From Leifsonia sp. CL147 (GTDB lineage Bacteria; Actinomycetota; Actinomycetes; Actinomycetales; Microbacteriaceae): a stretch of DNA of 64,000 bases. Under the pieces are notes generated by a model. That model ran no database searches. It was not told where the DNA came from and saw nothing but the letters and a program-made list of their open reading frames with translations. The stretch's first letter is position 1. Each line of letters starts with the position of its first letter. The translations under genes and the position numbers were made by a program. Positions 13,508 through 21,935 of this stretch are shown here, one piece after another. Where the stretch lies: the NCBI RefSeq assembly GCF_900114565.1, contig NZ_FOTM01000003.1, positions 30,454 to 94,453 on the forward strand, given 5' to 3'.

Positions 13508-15592
13508 TCAGAACCGTCCGCCGCCGCGCCGGCTCCGGGTGCCGCCGCCGCCGAAGCTTCCGGCGCTGAAGCCGCCGCCGCCCCAGCCGCCTCCGCCGCC
13601 CCAGTTCCCGCCGCCGCCCCAGCCGCCGCCGAGGCCGCCGCCGAGGCCGCCGCCGAGCACGGAGTCGATCAGGATGCCGCCGAGGATGGCGCCGACCGCG
13701 CCGCCTGCTCCACGGGGACCGGCCGTCCCTCCGCCGAAGACGCCGCCCAGGCCGCCGCCCATTCCGGGCTGGAACCCGCCGACGTCCTGCTGTGCCAGCT
13801 GCGTGGCCTCGTCCGCGAGTTGCGCGGCGCGCTGGGCCTGTGCGAGCGCGGACGCCGCATCCGTCGCGGCCGTCTGCTCCGCCTGCGCGACGAGGCGCGA
13901 CGCCTCGGCGAGCCGGGTGCGGGCTGCGGGTCCTACCGCTCCGCGCCGGGCGGTGAGGAAGTCCTCGCACGCGGACACCCGGGCACGCGCCGTCAGCAGC
14001 GTCTGCTGCAGCGCCGACTGGGCGCGCTGCGCCTGCGCCCGAGCGTCGCGGACGCCCTGCAGGACGGCGTCGATCGACCGGTTGGCGGCGTCGAGCCGCC
14101 GGGCGAGCTCCAGCGGATCCACCCGGCCGGCAGTCAGCGCTGCCTGGACATCCGTCACGGTCTGCTCCGTGCCCGCAGCGGTGGCCGCGATCGTGCCGCC
14201 CGGATCGCTGGAGGCTGCGAGCGCGCGTGCCTCCGCGAGATCGCTGCGCAGCTCCGCGATCGTGCGGTCGAGGGATTGCTGCGCGGCGTCCAGGTCGGTG
14301 CCGAGCCTGTCGACGGCGTCGAGCAGCAGGCCGGCCTGATCGGCGGACTCCTCGGCGGCGCGCACGCCGACCGCGGCCGCGCCCGCGTTCCCCGCCGCCT
14401 GCTGCGTCGCGCCGGCCAGTGCTGTCTCGGCGAAGTCGAGCCGCTGGCTCGCCTGGTCGACGTTGTCGTGCACCGTGGCGAGCGCGGCGTCCGCGTAGCG
14501 CCGGGCGAGCCCGTCCAGCGCGGACCGGGCGGTCGTCAGGCGCTGCCGGAGCACTGACACGCGGCTCGTGAGCTCGGCGGTCGCCTCCGGGATGCGCTTC
14601 TCCAGCGCGCGCAACTCGTCGAAGGCGTCGGCTTGGGCGTCGAGTGCCTGGTTGGCCGCGCCGCACAGCTGGACGATGTGGATGTTCCACTCGCGCCGCT
14701 GCTCGTCCGTGTCGGGCTCAGCGTCATCCAGCCGCTGCTTCAGCGCGAACGCCTCGCGCAGCTGTCCCTTGGCCGCATCGAGCGCCGCCTGGAACGGCAC
14801 GACGGCCGGCCCGCCGTACTCGGCGGTGGCGTACGCGAGCTCCTGTTCGCTGGTGCGGATGGCATCGTCCGTCTGCACGAGCGCCGAACCGGCTCGCCGT
14901 TCCAGGTCGGCGAGCGGGATGGTGTGCAGCTCGCTCTGCGGGGTCGCCGGCCCGGCGGCGGCCTGCTGCCTCCGCGAACGGCGCGTGCGCACCAGCAGGA
15001 AGACGAGGAGACCGACCACGATGACGCCGATCAGGAACACCCAGAAGAAGGTCGCGCCTCCGCCGGAGCCGCCCAGGGCGTCGCCGAGGCCGGCCGCCGC
15101 CGCGACTCCCGCTCCCGCCCAGTCCCCGGCATGCAGCTTCGGCTCGATGTTGTTCTGCTCGATGCCGTCGAGCTGTTCCGGGCTCACCGGGCCGGCGTCG
15201 TCGCCGGAGAGGTAGTACGTGCGTCCCGTGGTGGACACCGCGAGCAGGTAGTCGCGCTGGCCGAGCCCGTTGCGGGCGGCGGTCTCATTGGCCCAGTCCG
15301 CTGCCTCGGTCGGGGCGGTGAAGGTGTCGACGTAGACGACGAACAGGTCGATGTGGTGCTGGGCGTACAGCTGCTCGGCGGCCGTCGTGATGGCCGCCAG
15401 GTCCCCCTGGCTCAGCACGTGGGCGTCGTCGACGACGTGGCCCGCCCCGAAGTCGACGGGGTCCTGCGCGGCGACGGTCGCACCGGCAGGGGACCCGGGT
15501 CCCGCCGCGAGCGGTCCCGCCGCGAGCGGTCCCGCCGCGAGCCCGAGCGCCAGCAGGGCCCCGGTCAGCAGACGTAGACCTGGCAAGCGCAT
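13508..15592 (-). CDS. TPM-domain membrane protein with long coiled coil and Gly-rich tail
   Basis: A 694-residue protein with an N-terminal signal peptide (about 1-42) and a TPM_phosphatase (YgcG-like) domain (about 48-165: VVDDAHVLSQGDLAAITTAAEQL, then DLFVVYVDTF, GQRDYLLAVSTTGRTYYL). One transmembrane helix follows (181-201) with a basic RTRRSRR stop-transfer, then a long Ala/Glu-rich helical region (about 225-590). The tail is Gly/Trp-rich and ends in RRGGGRF. TPM domains can act as phosphatases or chaperones of photosystem repair in plants; in bacteria they are often next to PspA, as here. The coiled coil might bind PspA. The start ATG 15592 follows AGGGG. Confidence 0.82.
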   Translation of the reverse strand: MRLPGLRLLTGALLALGLAAGPLAAGPLAAGPGSPAGATVAAQDPVDFGAGHVVDDAHVLSQGDLAAITTAAEQLYAQHHIDLFVVYVDTFTAPTEAADWANETAARNGLGQRDYLLAVSTTGRTYYLSGDDAGPVSPEQLDGIEQNNIEPKLHAGDWAGAGVAAAAGLGDALGGSGGGATFFWVFLIGVIVVGLLVFLLVRTRRSRRQQAAAGPATPQSELHTIPLADLERRAGSALVQTDDAIRTSEQELAYATAEYGGPAVVPFQAALDAAKGQLREAFALKQRLDDAEPDTDEQRREWNIHIVQLCGAANQALDAQADAFDELRALEKRIPEATAELTSRVSVLRQRLTTARSALDGLARRYADAALATVHDNVDQASQRLDFAETALAGATQQAAGNAGAAAVGVRAAEESADQAGLLLDAVDRLGTDLDAAQQSLDRTIAELRSDLAEARALAASSDPGGTIAATAAGTEQTVTDVQAALTAGRVDPLELARRLDAANRSIDAVLQGVRDARAQAQRAQSALQQTLLTARARVSACEDFLTARRGAVGPAARTRLAEASRLVAQAEQTAATDAASALAQAQRAAQLADEATQLAQQDVGGFQPGMGGGLGGVFGGGTAGPRGAGGAVGAILGGILIDSVLGGGLGGGLGGGWGGGGNWGGGGGWGGGGFSAGSFGGGGTRSRRGGGRF
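15501..15545. repeat. 15-bp in-frame tandem repeat (x3) in a signal-peptide region
   Basis: CCCGCCGCGAGCGGT is repeated at 15501-15515 and 15516-15530, with a third diverged copy at 15531-15545. On the minus strand it encodes the repeated LAAGP segments near the end of the TPM protein's signal peptide. The copy number could vary by slippage without a frameshift. Confidence 0.85.
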
Positions 15593-15755
15593 CCACCCCT
15601 CGCGTTCCCGGGTCCGGCTCTCGGGCCTGGGTTGTACCCCGCCGAGTCTATTTCCGGCGCCTGTGCGCTGTCACTGTTTCCGCCTGTTACACCTGTGTGT
15701 GCGCTCGGCGGGGCCGGCTGCTGGGATGGAGGGGTCCGGTCGAGAGGAGGAGCGC

Positions 15756-16517
15756 ATGTCGCAGCAGCCCGTCCTGGCCGTCGTCGAAGCGACGCGCTTC
15801 CGCCCGCACGACCCCGCCTATCACGAGTACGTGCAGTTGCTCGTCGGCAACGTGATCGCCGAGGCGCGATCCCACGGCTGGGGCGTGATCCGGCTCGCGG
15901 CCGACCGCGGAACCGCTGCCCTGCTCTCCGGCACCGCCCAGGCGGACGCCATCGTGATCGTGGGCGGGGAGGACATCCACCCCCGCTTCTACGGTGCGGA
16001 GACCGGCTACGCCAACGAGTCCCGGCATCTTCCGGTCGCGGACGCCGCCCAGATCGCGCTCGTCCGGTCGGCCGTCGCACGCCGGACGCCGCTGCTGGGC
16101 ATCTGCCGCGGCCTCCAGATCGTGAACGTCGCCCTCGGCGGGACGCTCGTGCAGGACCTCGGCGACGAGTGCGGCCACGTGAACCGCGGAGTGCCCATCC
16201 CGCAGGTGCTCACCACCCACACGGTCCAGCCGGAGGTGGATTCCCGCGTCGCGGAACTGCTCGGCGCCCGCCCCGTGGAGGTCCGCAGCGCGCACCACCA
16301 GGCCGTCGACCGGCTCGGCGCCGGCCTCGCCGTCACCGCCCGGTCGCACGACGGCCACGTCGAGGCGATCGAGCACCAGGACGCCCCGTTGCTCGCGGTG
16401 CAGTGGCACCCGGAGGACGTGCAGGCGCCGGCCGGCCAGCTCACGGCGCTCCTCGGTGTCCTGCGGTCCGGCATTCTGGATGCGGAGCTCGCCTCCCGCT
16501 CCGTCGTCGCAGCCTGA
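15756..16517 (+). CDS. Class I glutamine amidotransferase-like hydrolase (gamma-glutamyl-GABA hydrolase family)
   Basis: A 253-residue peptidase C26/PuuD-like protein. The nucleophile elbow LLGICRGLQIVNVALGG places Cys117; the His/Glu pair is in LAVQWHPEDVQ near residues 217-227. IVIVGGEDIHPRFYG (about 66-80) and HHQAVDRLG are also typical. PuuD enzymes cleave the gamma-glutamyl bond of gamma-Glu-GABA in putrescine use, but no other puu genes are nearby, so the substrate is open. The start at ATG 15756 is strongly supported by GAGAGGAGG six bases upstream. The gene is divergent from the TPM gene and convergent with pcm. Confidence 0.85.
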   Translation: MSQQPVLAVVEATRFRPHDPAYHEYVQLLVGNVIAEARSHGWGVIRLAADRGTAALLSGTAQADAIVIVGGEDIHPRFYGAETGYANESRHLPVADAAQIALVRSAVARRTPLLGICRGLQIVNVALGGTLVQDLGDECGHVNRGVPIPQVLTTHTVQPEVDSRVAELLGARPVEVRSAHHQAVDRLGAGLAVTARSHDGHVEAIEHQDAPLLAVQWHPEDVQAPAGQLTALLGVLRSGILDAELASRSVVAA

Positions 16518-16539
16518 GGGCGCTCGCTCTCTACGGCGG

Positions 16540-17262
16540 TCAGTCCTGCACCGGCCACCCGTGGTCGCCCAGCAGCGGCACGAAGGCGACGGCGCCCAGG
16601 TCCGTCTTGGTCAGCATCCCGTCGTCTCCGCGGGTGAACAGCGCGAGGTGCTGCGCTCCTCCCGGCCGGCCCACAGGCATCACGATGCGGCCGCGCGGCG
16701 CGAGCTGCTCCGCCCAGGGACGCGGGACGGATGGCCCGGTCGCCGCCGCGACGATCGCGTCGTAGGGTGCGCCCGGCGGCCAGCCGAGCGTCCCGTCGCC
16801 GGTCACGACCTCGACACGGTACCCGAGCGCTTCGAGCGTCGCAGCGGCCTCCACCGCGAGATCCGGATGCCGTTCGATGCTCACCACCCGATGGGCGAGC
16901 TCCGCGGCGACGGCGGCCGCGTAGCCGGACCCGGTCCCGACGTCCAGCACCGCGTCCTCGGGCCCGATACGGGCGGCCTGCAGCGTCAGGGCGACGATGT
17001 ACGGCTGCGAGATGGTCTGGCCGTTCCCGATGGGCATCGGATGGTCCTCGTACGCATACGGCGCCGCCCGCTCGTCGACGAACAGGTGCCGCGGCACGCG
17101 CCTCATCGCATCGAGGACCCGCTGATCCTCGATCCCGCGGCTGACGAGCTGCTCCTCGACCATCCGCGCTCGTTCGAAGGTGTGCTCGTGGTTCGTGCCG
17201 CCATTGAACCACCGCGGCGGCTCTCGCGCACGGCCGAACTCCTTCTGCTCGAGCTGAACCAT
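16540..17262 (-). CDS. pcm: Protein-L-isoaspartate O-methyltransferase
   Basis: A methyltransferase with the PIMT signature. QRVLDAMRRVPRHLFVD is followed by PIGNGQTISQPYIVALTLQ (about 77-95), the AdoMet motif VLDVGTGSGYAAAV (105-118), ERHPDL, and GDGTLGWPPGAPYDAIVAAA. It repairs isoaspartyl damage by carboxyl methylation. The start is uncertain: ATG 17262 gives 240 residues; ATG 17172 (MVEEQLVSRG) gives 210 but would cut off FERAR, which aligns with family N-termini. Neither has a strong ribosome binding site. It is convergent with the amidotransferase gene and is another repair function in this window. Confidence 0.87.
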   Translation of the reverse strand: MVQLEQKEFGRAREPPRWFNGGTNHEHTFERARMVEEQLVSRGIEDQRVLDAMRRVPRHLFVDERAAPYAYEDHPMPIGNGQTISQPYIVALTLQAARIGPEDAVLDVGTGSGYAAAVAAELAHRVVSIERHPDLAVEAAATLEALGYRVEVVTGDGTLGWPPGAPYDAIVAAATGPSVPRPWAEQLAPRGRIVMPVGRPGGAQHLALFTRGDDGMLTKTDLGAVAFVPLLGDHGWPVQD

Positions 17263-17353
17263 CCCGGGATGCCGAACGGCACGATGATCATGCCGTCGTT
17301 GCTCATCCACACCATCCTCGGGGGAGGCTCCTGTTCGGCAGGCGTCGTGCGGG

Positions 17354-18349
17354 TCACCCGAACGCGCGGGCGTGCTCCACGAGGCGGTCGAAGGCCGCAT
17401 CCAGGTCCGGGTCGGCCCGCTGACGTTCGGGATCGGCCAGGTACCACTCCACGATCTCGCCAGCGCCTCGCGCGAACGGGATCCGAGGGCGGAACTCGGG
17501 CACGAGCGCTTGCACCTTCCGGTTGTCGAAATGCATCGAGTGGGCTTTGTCGCCGAGAAGACCCGGCCCCACCTCCGGAATCACTGCGGCGATGGATTCG
17601 CTGGCCACGTGCACGAGGTCGGCCTCCACCCCGAGCGCCTCCGCAAGGTAACGGTAGATCTCGTCCCAGGTCGGCGCCTCGTCGCCCGTGATGTGGAAGG
17701 CGTCGCCCACCGCCTCCGGCCGGCCGAGCAGCCCGACGAAGGCGACGGCGAAGTCGGTGTTGTGGGTGATCGTCCAGCGGCTCGTCCCGTCGCCGTGGAC
17801 GACGACCGGGGCGCCGCGCCGCATCCGCTCCAGGTCGGTCCAGCTGCCCGTCGTCGGGATCAGCGTGCGGTCGTACGTGTGCGAGGGGCGGACGATCGTC
17901 GCCGGGAACCCGCGGTCGCGGTACGCCTCGACCAGGAGGTCCTCGCAGGCGATCTTGTCCCGTGAGTACTTCCAGAAGGGGTTCCGGAGCGCCGTGGACT
18001 CGGTGACCGGGACGCGCGACGGCGGCTTCTGGTACGCGGACGCCGAGCTGATGAAGACGAACTGGCCGACCCGTCCCTCGAACAGGTCGAAGTCCGTCCG
18101 GATATGGTCGGGGGTGAACGCGAGGAACTCCGCCGCCACGTCGAAGCTGCGCTCGCCGAGGACGCGGTGCACGCTCTCCGGGTCGCGAATGTCGGCGTGC
18201 AGCACCTCCACACCGTCGGGCAGCGGCCGCGTGGAGCTGGCGCCGCGGTTGACCACCGTGACCTCGTGTCCGCGATCGACCGCCTCGGCGACGCACGCCG
18301 AGCTGATCACGCCCGTCCCACCGATGAAGAGTGTCCGTGTCGCTGCCAT
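17354..18349 (-). CDS. NAD-dependent epimerase/dehydratase family protein (extended SDR)
   Basis: A 331-residue extended SDR. The N-terminal nucleotide-binding motif TLFIGGTGVIS (6-16) is followed by VTVVNRGASS after beta-2 and VFISSASAYQKPP with a downstream YSRDK, giving a YxxxK pair. Other features are IVRPSHTYDRTLIPTTGSW and DFAVAFVGLLGRPEAVGDAFHITGDEAPTWDEIY, found in actinobacterial and plant chloroplast-like NAD-dependent epimerases of unknown substrate. The start ATG 18349 has AAGGAG seven bases upstream. It is divergent from the AbiEi-like gene across a repeat-containing 337-base gap. No sugar-nucleotide cluster is adjacent. Confidence 0.83.
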   Translation of the reverse strand: MAATRTLFIGGTGVISSACVAEAVDRGHEVTVVNRGASSTRPLPDGVEVLHADIRDPESVHRVLGERSFDVAAEFLAFTPDHIRTDFDLFEGRVGQFVFISSASAYQKPPSRVPVTESTALRNPFWKYSRDKIACEDLLVEAYRDRGFPATIVRPSHTYDRTLIPTTGSWTDLERMRRGAPVVVHGDGTSRWTITHNTDFAVAFVGLLGRPEAVGDAFHITGDEAPTWDEIYRYLAEALGVEADLVHVASESIAAVIPEVGPGLLGDKAHSMHFDNRKVQALVPEFRPRIPFARGAGEIVEWYLADPERQRADPDLDAAFDRLVEHARAFG

Positions 18350-18686
18350 GCCCCGCTCCTTTACGCGTCCCCGTCGTGCACCTGCCCGTCGCCGGTGCCG
18401 GGAGGTTCCGCCGAATGGCCAGGCTAACCCCGCGGGACGCGGCACGCGAGGTGCCCCATCATCCCATCCGCATCGTCCGTTCCTCGTCCCGTCCCTCGTC
18501 CCTTCCGTCCCTTCCCGCTTGCGAAGGAGATTCGACCGTCTCCCGTCCGAATCTCCTTCACTACTGCCAATCGAAGGAGATTCGAAGCTGTTCGTCCTTC
18601 GTTGCACAGCACCCGCCTGCTGCGGGTTCTCCACAGATCGGCGGCCGGCCCGCCGACGATGCCGCCGTCGCACGGAGACTGGGCAC
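18350..18686. other. 337-bp divergent intergenic region with pyrimidine-rich and inverted repeats
   Basis: The region between the epimerase (minus) and the AbiEi-like gene (plus) holds a CGTCCCTT-rich stretch at about 18477-18518 and then three copies of GAAGGAGATTCG in two orientations. I see no convincing ORF or RNA gene in it. No clear -10/-35 pair could be assigned for the plus-strand gene. Confidence 0.6.
18523..18585. repeat. GAAGGAGATTCG repeat: two direct copies and one inverted
   Basis: GAAGGAGATTCG occurs at 18523-18534 and 18573-18584. Its reverse complement CGAATCTCCTTC is at 18548-18559, which can pair with either copy. The second direct copy also forms TCGAA-GGAGA-TTCGA (18571-18585). 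The arrangement could give alternative hairpins or paired operator half-sites upstream of the AbiEi-like gene. Confidence 0.85.
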
Positions 18687-19559
18687 ATGATCGACCAGCA
18701 CACGTTGACCCGCCTGGGCGGGATCGCCACCGCCCATCAGCTCCGCGCCGCAGGGGCTTCGTCCGAACAGTTGTCGGCGGCCGTGCGAGCCGGAGAGCTC
18801 CGCCGGATCCGCAAGGGCGTCTATGCGCTGCCCACCGCCTCGCGCGATGCGCTCACCGCTGTCGTCGCACGGGGACGGCTCTCGTGCGTGACCGCGGCGC
18901 GCACGTATGGTCTGTGGGGAGGCGATGACACGCGGTTGCATCTTCAACTCGCTCCGAACACCCGAGCGGGACCCCGGGGTGGTTGCGTCCGGCACTGGCG
19001 GCCGACCGAATCGCACGAGGAACTCTGGAGGGTCACACTCGCGGACTGCCTCCGCTCGGTGGGGCGGTGTGCCGACGAGGAGACCGCCGTCGCGGTATTC
19101 GACACCGCCATCTCGGCGGGCCTGACGAATCCTCTGGCGTTGCGGGACGTGCTCGCCGGAACGCCGGCCAACGTTCGCGCGAGGGCGCTGCTCGCTCGCC
19201 CGGGTTCCGATTCCGGTGTCGAGTCGATCGTGCGCCAGCGGCTCCAGCGCCGCGGCCATCTCGTGGAGCAGCAGGTGCACGTCGACGGTGTGGGGCGGGT
19301 CGACCTGCGAGTCGACGGCGTGCTGTATGTCGAGGTCGACGGCTTCGGATTCCACAGCGACCGCCAGGCGTTCGAACGCGACCGCCAGAGGGATGCCGGG
19401 CTGGGCGCCCGAGGGCTGGCGCGTATGCGGGTCTCGGCCGCTCAGGTGCGCAGGAACTGGCCGGCCGTCCTCCGGGCGATGGATGGCATCCTCGCGCACT
19501 CGGTGAACTCACAGGGAGCTCGGGACCAAGCCGGTGCCCTCGCGTGTTCCACCTACTGA
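18687..19559 (+). CDS. AbiEi-like winged-helix plus DUF559 (Vsr-like) endonuclease domain protein
   Basis: A 290-residue two-domain protein. Residues 1-60 resemble the type IV antitoxin AbiEi N-terminal winged helix (TRLGGIATAHQLRAAGASSEQL, then RIRKGVYALP). Residues about 175-285 match the DUF559 endonuclease-like fold: Glu179 in GVESIVRQRL, Asp206 in VDLRVDG, YVEVDG with Glu216 and Asp218, His223 in FHSDRQAF, and a final RMRVSAAQVRRNW helix. Such chromosomal proteins are frequent in actinobacteria without an AbiEii toxin partner, and none is seen beside it. It may be an orphan antitoxin-like regulator or a nuclease; no defence role has been shown. ATG 18687 lacks a strong ribosome binding site. 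Confidence 0.75.
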   Translation: MIDQHTLTRLGGIATAHQLRAAGASSEQLSAAVRAGELRRIRKGVYALPTASRDALTAVVARGRLSCVTAARTYGLWGGDDTRLHLQLAPNTRAGPRGGCVRHWRPTESHEELWRVTLADCLRSVGRCADEETAVAVFDTAISAGLTNPLALRDVLAGTPANVRARALLARPGSDSGVESIVRQRLQRRGHLVEQQVHVDGVGRVDLRVDGVLYVEVDGFGFHSDRQAFERDRQRDAGLGARGLARMRVSAAQVRRNWPAVLRAMDGILAHSVNSQGARDQAGALACSTY

Positions 19560-19595
19560 CGGCGTCGCAGCCAGCGCGCCGCACGAGGAGGAATC

Positions 19596-20042
19596 GTGAC
19601 ACAGGACTACCGCAAGGACCCGGAGGCGGTCTCCCGCCTGACCCCGCGTCAGTACGAGGTGACACAGGAGGCCGCAACCGAGCCGGCGTTCCGCAACGAG
19701 TACTGGAACAACCATGAGGAGGGCCTCTACGTCGACGTCGTGTCGGGGGAGCCGCTCTTCGCGTCCGTGAACAAGTACGACAGCCGCTCGGGATGGCCGA
19801 GCTTCACCGTTCCGGTCGAGCCGGGCAATATCGTCGAGAAGGTGGATCGGGCCTACGGAATGGTGCGGACGGAGGTGCGATCCGCCCACGGTGACAGTCA
19901 CCTGGGCCACCTCTTCGACGATGGTCCCGCCGAGGCCGGAGGGCTGCGCTACTGCATCAACTCGGCCGCTCTCCGCTTCGTCCCGCTCGCCGAGCTGGAC
20001 GCTGCCGGATACAGCGAGTACACCCACATTTTCGAGAAGTAA
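19596..20042 (+). CDS. msrB: Peptide-methionine (R)-S-oxide reductase
   Basis: A 148-residue MsrB. The family core [21 protein letters not shown] is followed by [21 protein letters not shown] and [14 protein letters not shown], whose Cys is the catalytic residue. The zinc-binding CxxC pairs are absent, so this is the non-zinc form. It reduces methionine-R-sulfoxide in proteins with thioredoxin. The start GTG 19596 follows GAGGAGG. msrA lies 11 bases downstream, so the two stereospecific repair enzymes are co-transcribed. Confidence 0.95.
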   Translation: MTQDYRKDPEAVSRLTPRQYEVTQEAATEPAFRNEYWNNHEEGLYVDVVSGEPLFASVNKYDSRSGWPSFTVPVEPGNIVEKVDRAYGMVRTEVRSAHGDSHLGHLFDDGPAEAGGLRYCINSAALRFVPLAELDAAGYSEYTHIFEK

Positions 20043-20053
20043 GGAGCATCACA

Positions 20054-20563
20054 ATGACGCAGAAGGCCATCCTCGCCGGAGGCTGTTTCTGGGGAATGCA
20101 GGACCTCATCCGCAAGCTCCCGGGCGTGGTCGGCACGCGCGTGGGCTACACCGGCGGCGACGTCCCCAACGCCACCTACCGCAACCACGGCACCCACGCC
20201 GAGGCGATCGAGATCGAGTTCGACCCGGAGCGCACCAGCTACCGCGATCTGCTCGAGTTCTTCTTCCAGATCCACGACCCGTCGACGAAGAACCGTCAGG
20301 GCAACGACGTCGGCACCAGCTACCGCTCCGCGATCTTCTTCGTGGACGACGAGCAGCGCCGGATCGCCGAGGACACCATCGCCGACGTGGATGCGTCGGG
20401 CCTCTGGCCGGGGAAGGTGGTCACCGAGGTGACGGCGGCCGGACCGTTCTGGCAGGCGGAAGCGGAGCACCAGGACTACCTGGAGCGTATCCCGTGGGGC
20501 TACACCTGCCACTTCGTGCGCCCGGGCTGGAAGCTTCCCAAGCGGGAGGCCGCCACGAGCTGA
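20054..20563 (+). CDS. msrA: Peptide-methionine (S)-S-oxide reductase
   Basis: A 169-residue MsrA with the active-site GGCFWGM at residues 9-15 (Cys11), [28 protein letters not shown], and [23 protein letters not shown], all diagnostic. It reduces methionine-S-sulfoxide and complements MsrB from the same operon. The start ATG 20054 follows AAGGAG eight bases upstream. The final residues and stop lie in the first unit of a 23-base tandem array, so the 3' end has been duplicated several times downstream. Confidence 0.95.
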   Translation: MTQKAILAGGCFWGMQDLIRKLPGVVGTRVGYTGGDVPNATYRNHGTHAEAIEIEFDPERTSYRDLLEFFFQIHDPSTKNRQGNDVGTSYRSAIFFVDDEQRRIAEDTIADVDASGLWPGKVVTEVTAAGPFWQAEAEHQDYLERIPWGYTCHFVRPGWKLPKREAATS

Positions 20564-20662
20564 CAGCCCGAGCCGCCACAAGCTGACAGCCCGAGCCGCC
20601 ACGAGCTGACAGCCCGAGCCGCCACGAGCTGACAGCCCGAGCCGCCGCAAGCTGTGGGCTCA
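20549..20662. repeat. 23-bp tandem array (4 full copies plus a diverged one) over the msrA stop
   Basis: The 23-base unit, beginning GCCGCCACGAGCTGAC and ending AGCCCGA, occurs at 20549-20571, 20572-20594, 20595-20617 and 20618-20640. A diverged fifth copy starts at 20641. The first unit encodes the final residues and TGA of MsrA; later units repeat this end. The fifth copy with the following GGGCTCAGGCGGC may form a hairpin. The array lies between convergent msrA and rlmC. Confidence 0.9.
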
Positions 20663-21796
20663 GGCGGCGGGGGCCGCCCGCTCCAGCAGGACGGCCACCT
20701 CCAGGTGGCCGGTCTGCGGGAACATGTCGAGCACACGGCCGGTCCGGATGCGGTAGGACGGCATCCGGGCCAGGTCGTGGGCGAGGCTCTTCGGGTTGCA
20801 GCTGGAGTACACGACGCCCGGGACGCCCGAGCCCTCCAGCCACCGGGCCAGGTCCGCGCCGATGCCCCGGCGCGGCGGATTCACGATCACCAGTTCGGGT
20901 GGGGCCGCAGCGCCGAGGGCGAACGCGGTCGCGTCCCCGGCGCGGAACGCGACCTGCGGCAGCCCCGCGGCGGCCGCACTCGCCCGGGCGCTCCGTACCG
21001 CCTCCCGGCTGGTCTCCACGCCCACCACCCGTCGGCCGGGCGCCGCGACGTGCAGCGCGAAGCCGCCGACCCCGCAGTACAGGTCCCACACCGACGCGGG
21101 CGCGAGTTCGTCCACCCACGACGTCACCTGTTCGTAGAGCGCCGTCGCGACGGCCGTGTTCGTCTGGAAGAAGCTCTGCGGACGCAGGCGCAGCGACACG
21201 GCTCCGAGCCGCATGGGCAGCGCGGACTCGCGGGTGAGCACCACATCCGTCTCGCCTTCGACCACGGCCTTGTGCTCCGGCTGGATGTTGACGGTGACGA
21301 CGCGTGCGGCCGGCAGCTCGGCGAGCAGCCACGGCAGTCCATCGCGGACGAGTGCGACCGTGCGCTCGGACCGCACGACGAACCGCACCATCAGCTCGCC
21401 GTCCGGCGACTCGGTCACGAGGACGAATTTGAGCTCGCCGCGGCGTTCCGGCACCTGATACGGCTCCAGCCGCTGAAGGCCGACGAACCGGGCGAGGACA
21501 GGCAGCGCCGCGCGGATCCCGGGGGAGCAGATGCCGCACTCGCGCAGGTCGACCCCACGCCCGGCCTCGTCGAGGATCCCGATCGTCGGAGCCTCGAGGG
21601 TCCCCCCGACGACCATCTTGGCCTTGTTCCGGTATCCCGCTTCGGCGCTCGCCACCGGCGGCAGCCAGACCGCATCGCCGAACGGTGCGAGCAGCTCACG
21701 GGCGAGGCGGTCCTTGCCCATCAGCTGCTCGGCGTAGGGGACACCCATCAGCGTGCACGAGCGGCACACGCCGGCGTCGAAATACGAACAGTCCAT
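20660..21796 (-). CDS. rlmC: 23S rRNA (uracil-C5)-methyltransferase, RlmC-like
   Basis: A 378-residue TrmA/RlmC/RlmD-family methyltransferase without a TRAM domain. Fe-S ligands are visible at Cys3, Cys11, Cys14 and Cys87, spaced as in RlmC. The SAM-binding region reads VWDLYCGVGGFALHVA. PPELVIVNPPRRGIG and GVVYSSCNPKSLAHDL supply the NPP motif and the catalytic Cys. It is expected to methylate a uridine of 23S rRNA (U747 in E. coli), but the exact target in actinobacteria is not certain. The start at ATG 21796 lies seven bases from the tRNA-Arg 3' end, on the same strand. Confidence 0.88.
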   Translation of the reverse strand: MDCSYFDAGVCRSCTLMGVPYAEQLMGKDRLARELLAPFGDAVWLPPVASAEAGYRNKAKMVVGGTLEAPTIGILDEAGRGVDLRECGICSPGIRAALPVLARFVGLQRLEPYQVPERRGELKFVLVTESPDGELMVRFVVRSERTVALVRDGLPWLLAELPAARVVTVNIQPEHKAVVEGETDVVLTRESALPMRLGAVSLRLRPQSFFQTNTAVATALYEQVTSWVDELAPASVWDLYCGVGGFALHVAAPGRRVVGVETSREAVRSARASAAAAGLPQVAFRAGDATAFALGAAAPPELVIVNPPRRGIGADLARWLEGSGVPGVVYSSCNPKSLAHDLARMPSYRIRTGRVLDMFPQTGHLEVAVLLERAAPAA

Positions 21797-21802
21797 GGAT
21801 GG

Positions 21803-21875
21803 TGCCCCCAGTAGGATTTGAACCTACGGCCTTCTGCTCCGGAGGCAGACGCTCTATCCCCTGAGCTATGGGGGC
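21803..21875 (-). tRNA. tRNA-Arg (anticodon CCG)
   Basis: The minus strand folds into a complete 73-base cloverleaf. The acceptor GCCCCCA pairs with TGGGGGC plus discriminator A. There is a D-arm GCTC/GAGC, an anticodon stem TCTGC/GCAGA around loop CTCCGGA (anticodon CCG, reading CGG), and a T-arm GTAGG-TTCAAAT-CCTAC. CCA is not encoded. It sits between rlmC and the lipoprotein gene, less than 0.8 kb from argS. Confidence 0.95.
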
Positions 21876-21935
21876 CAGGGTGCTCACCAGGCTAGCATCC
21901 CCTCCGGCGCGGCCGTGAATCCGGGCGGCTGTCCC

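Noticed and set aside
13508..13640. Gly-rich tail of the TPM protein as a separate gene or sequencing artefact
   Set aside because: It is in frame with the coiled coil and ends with a normal stop; Gly-rich tails are typical of TPM proteins.
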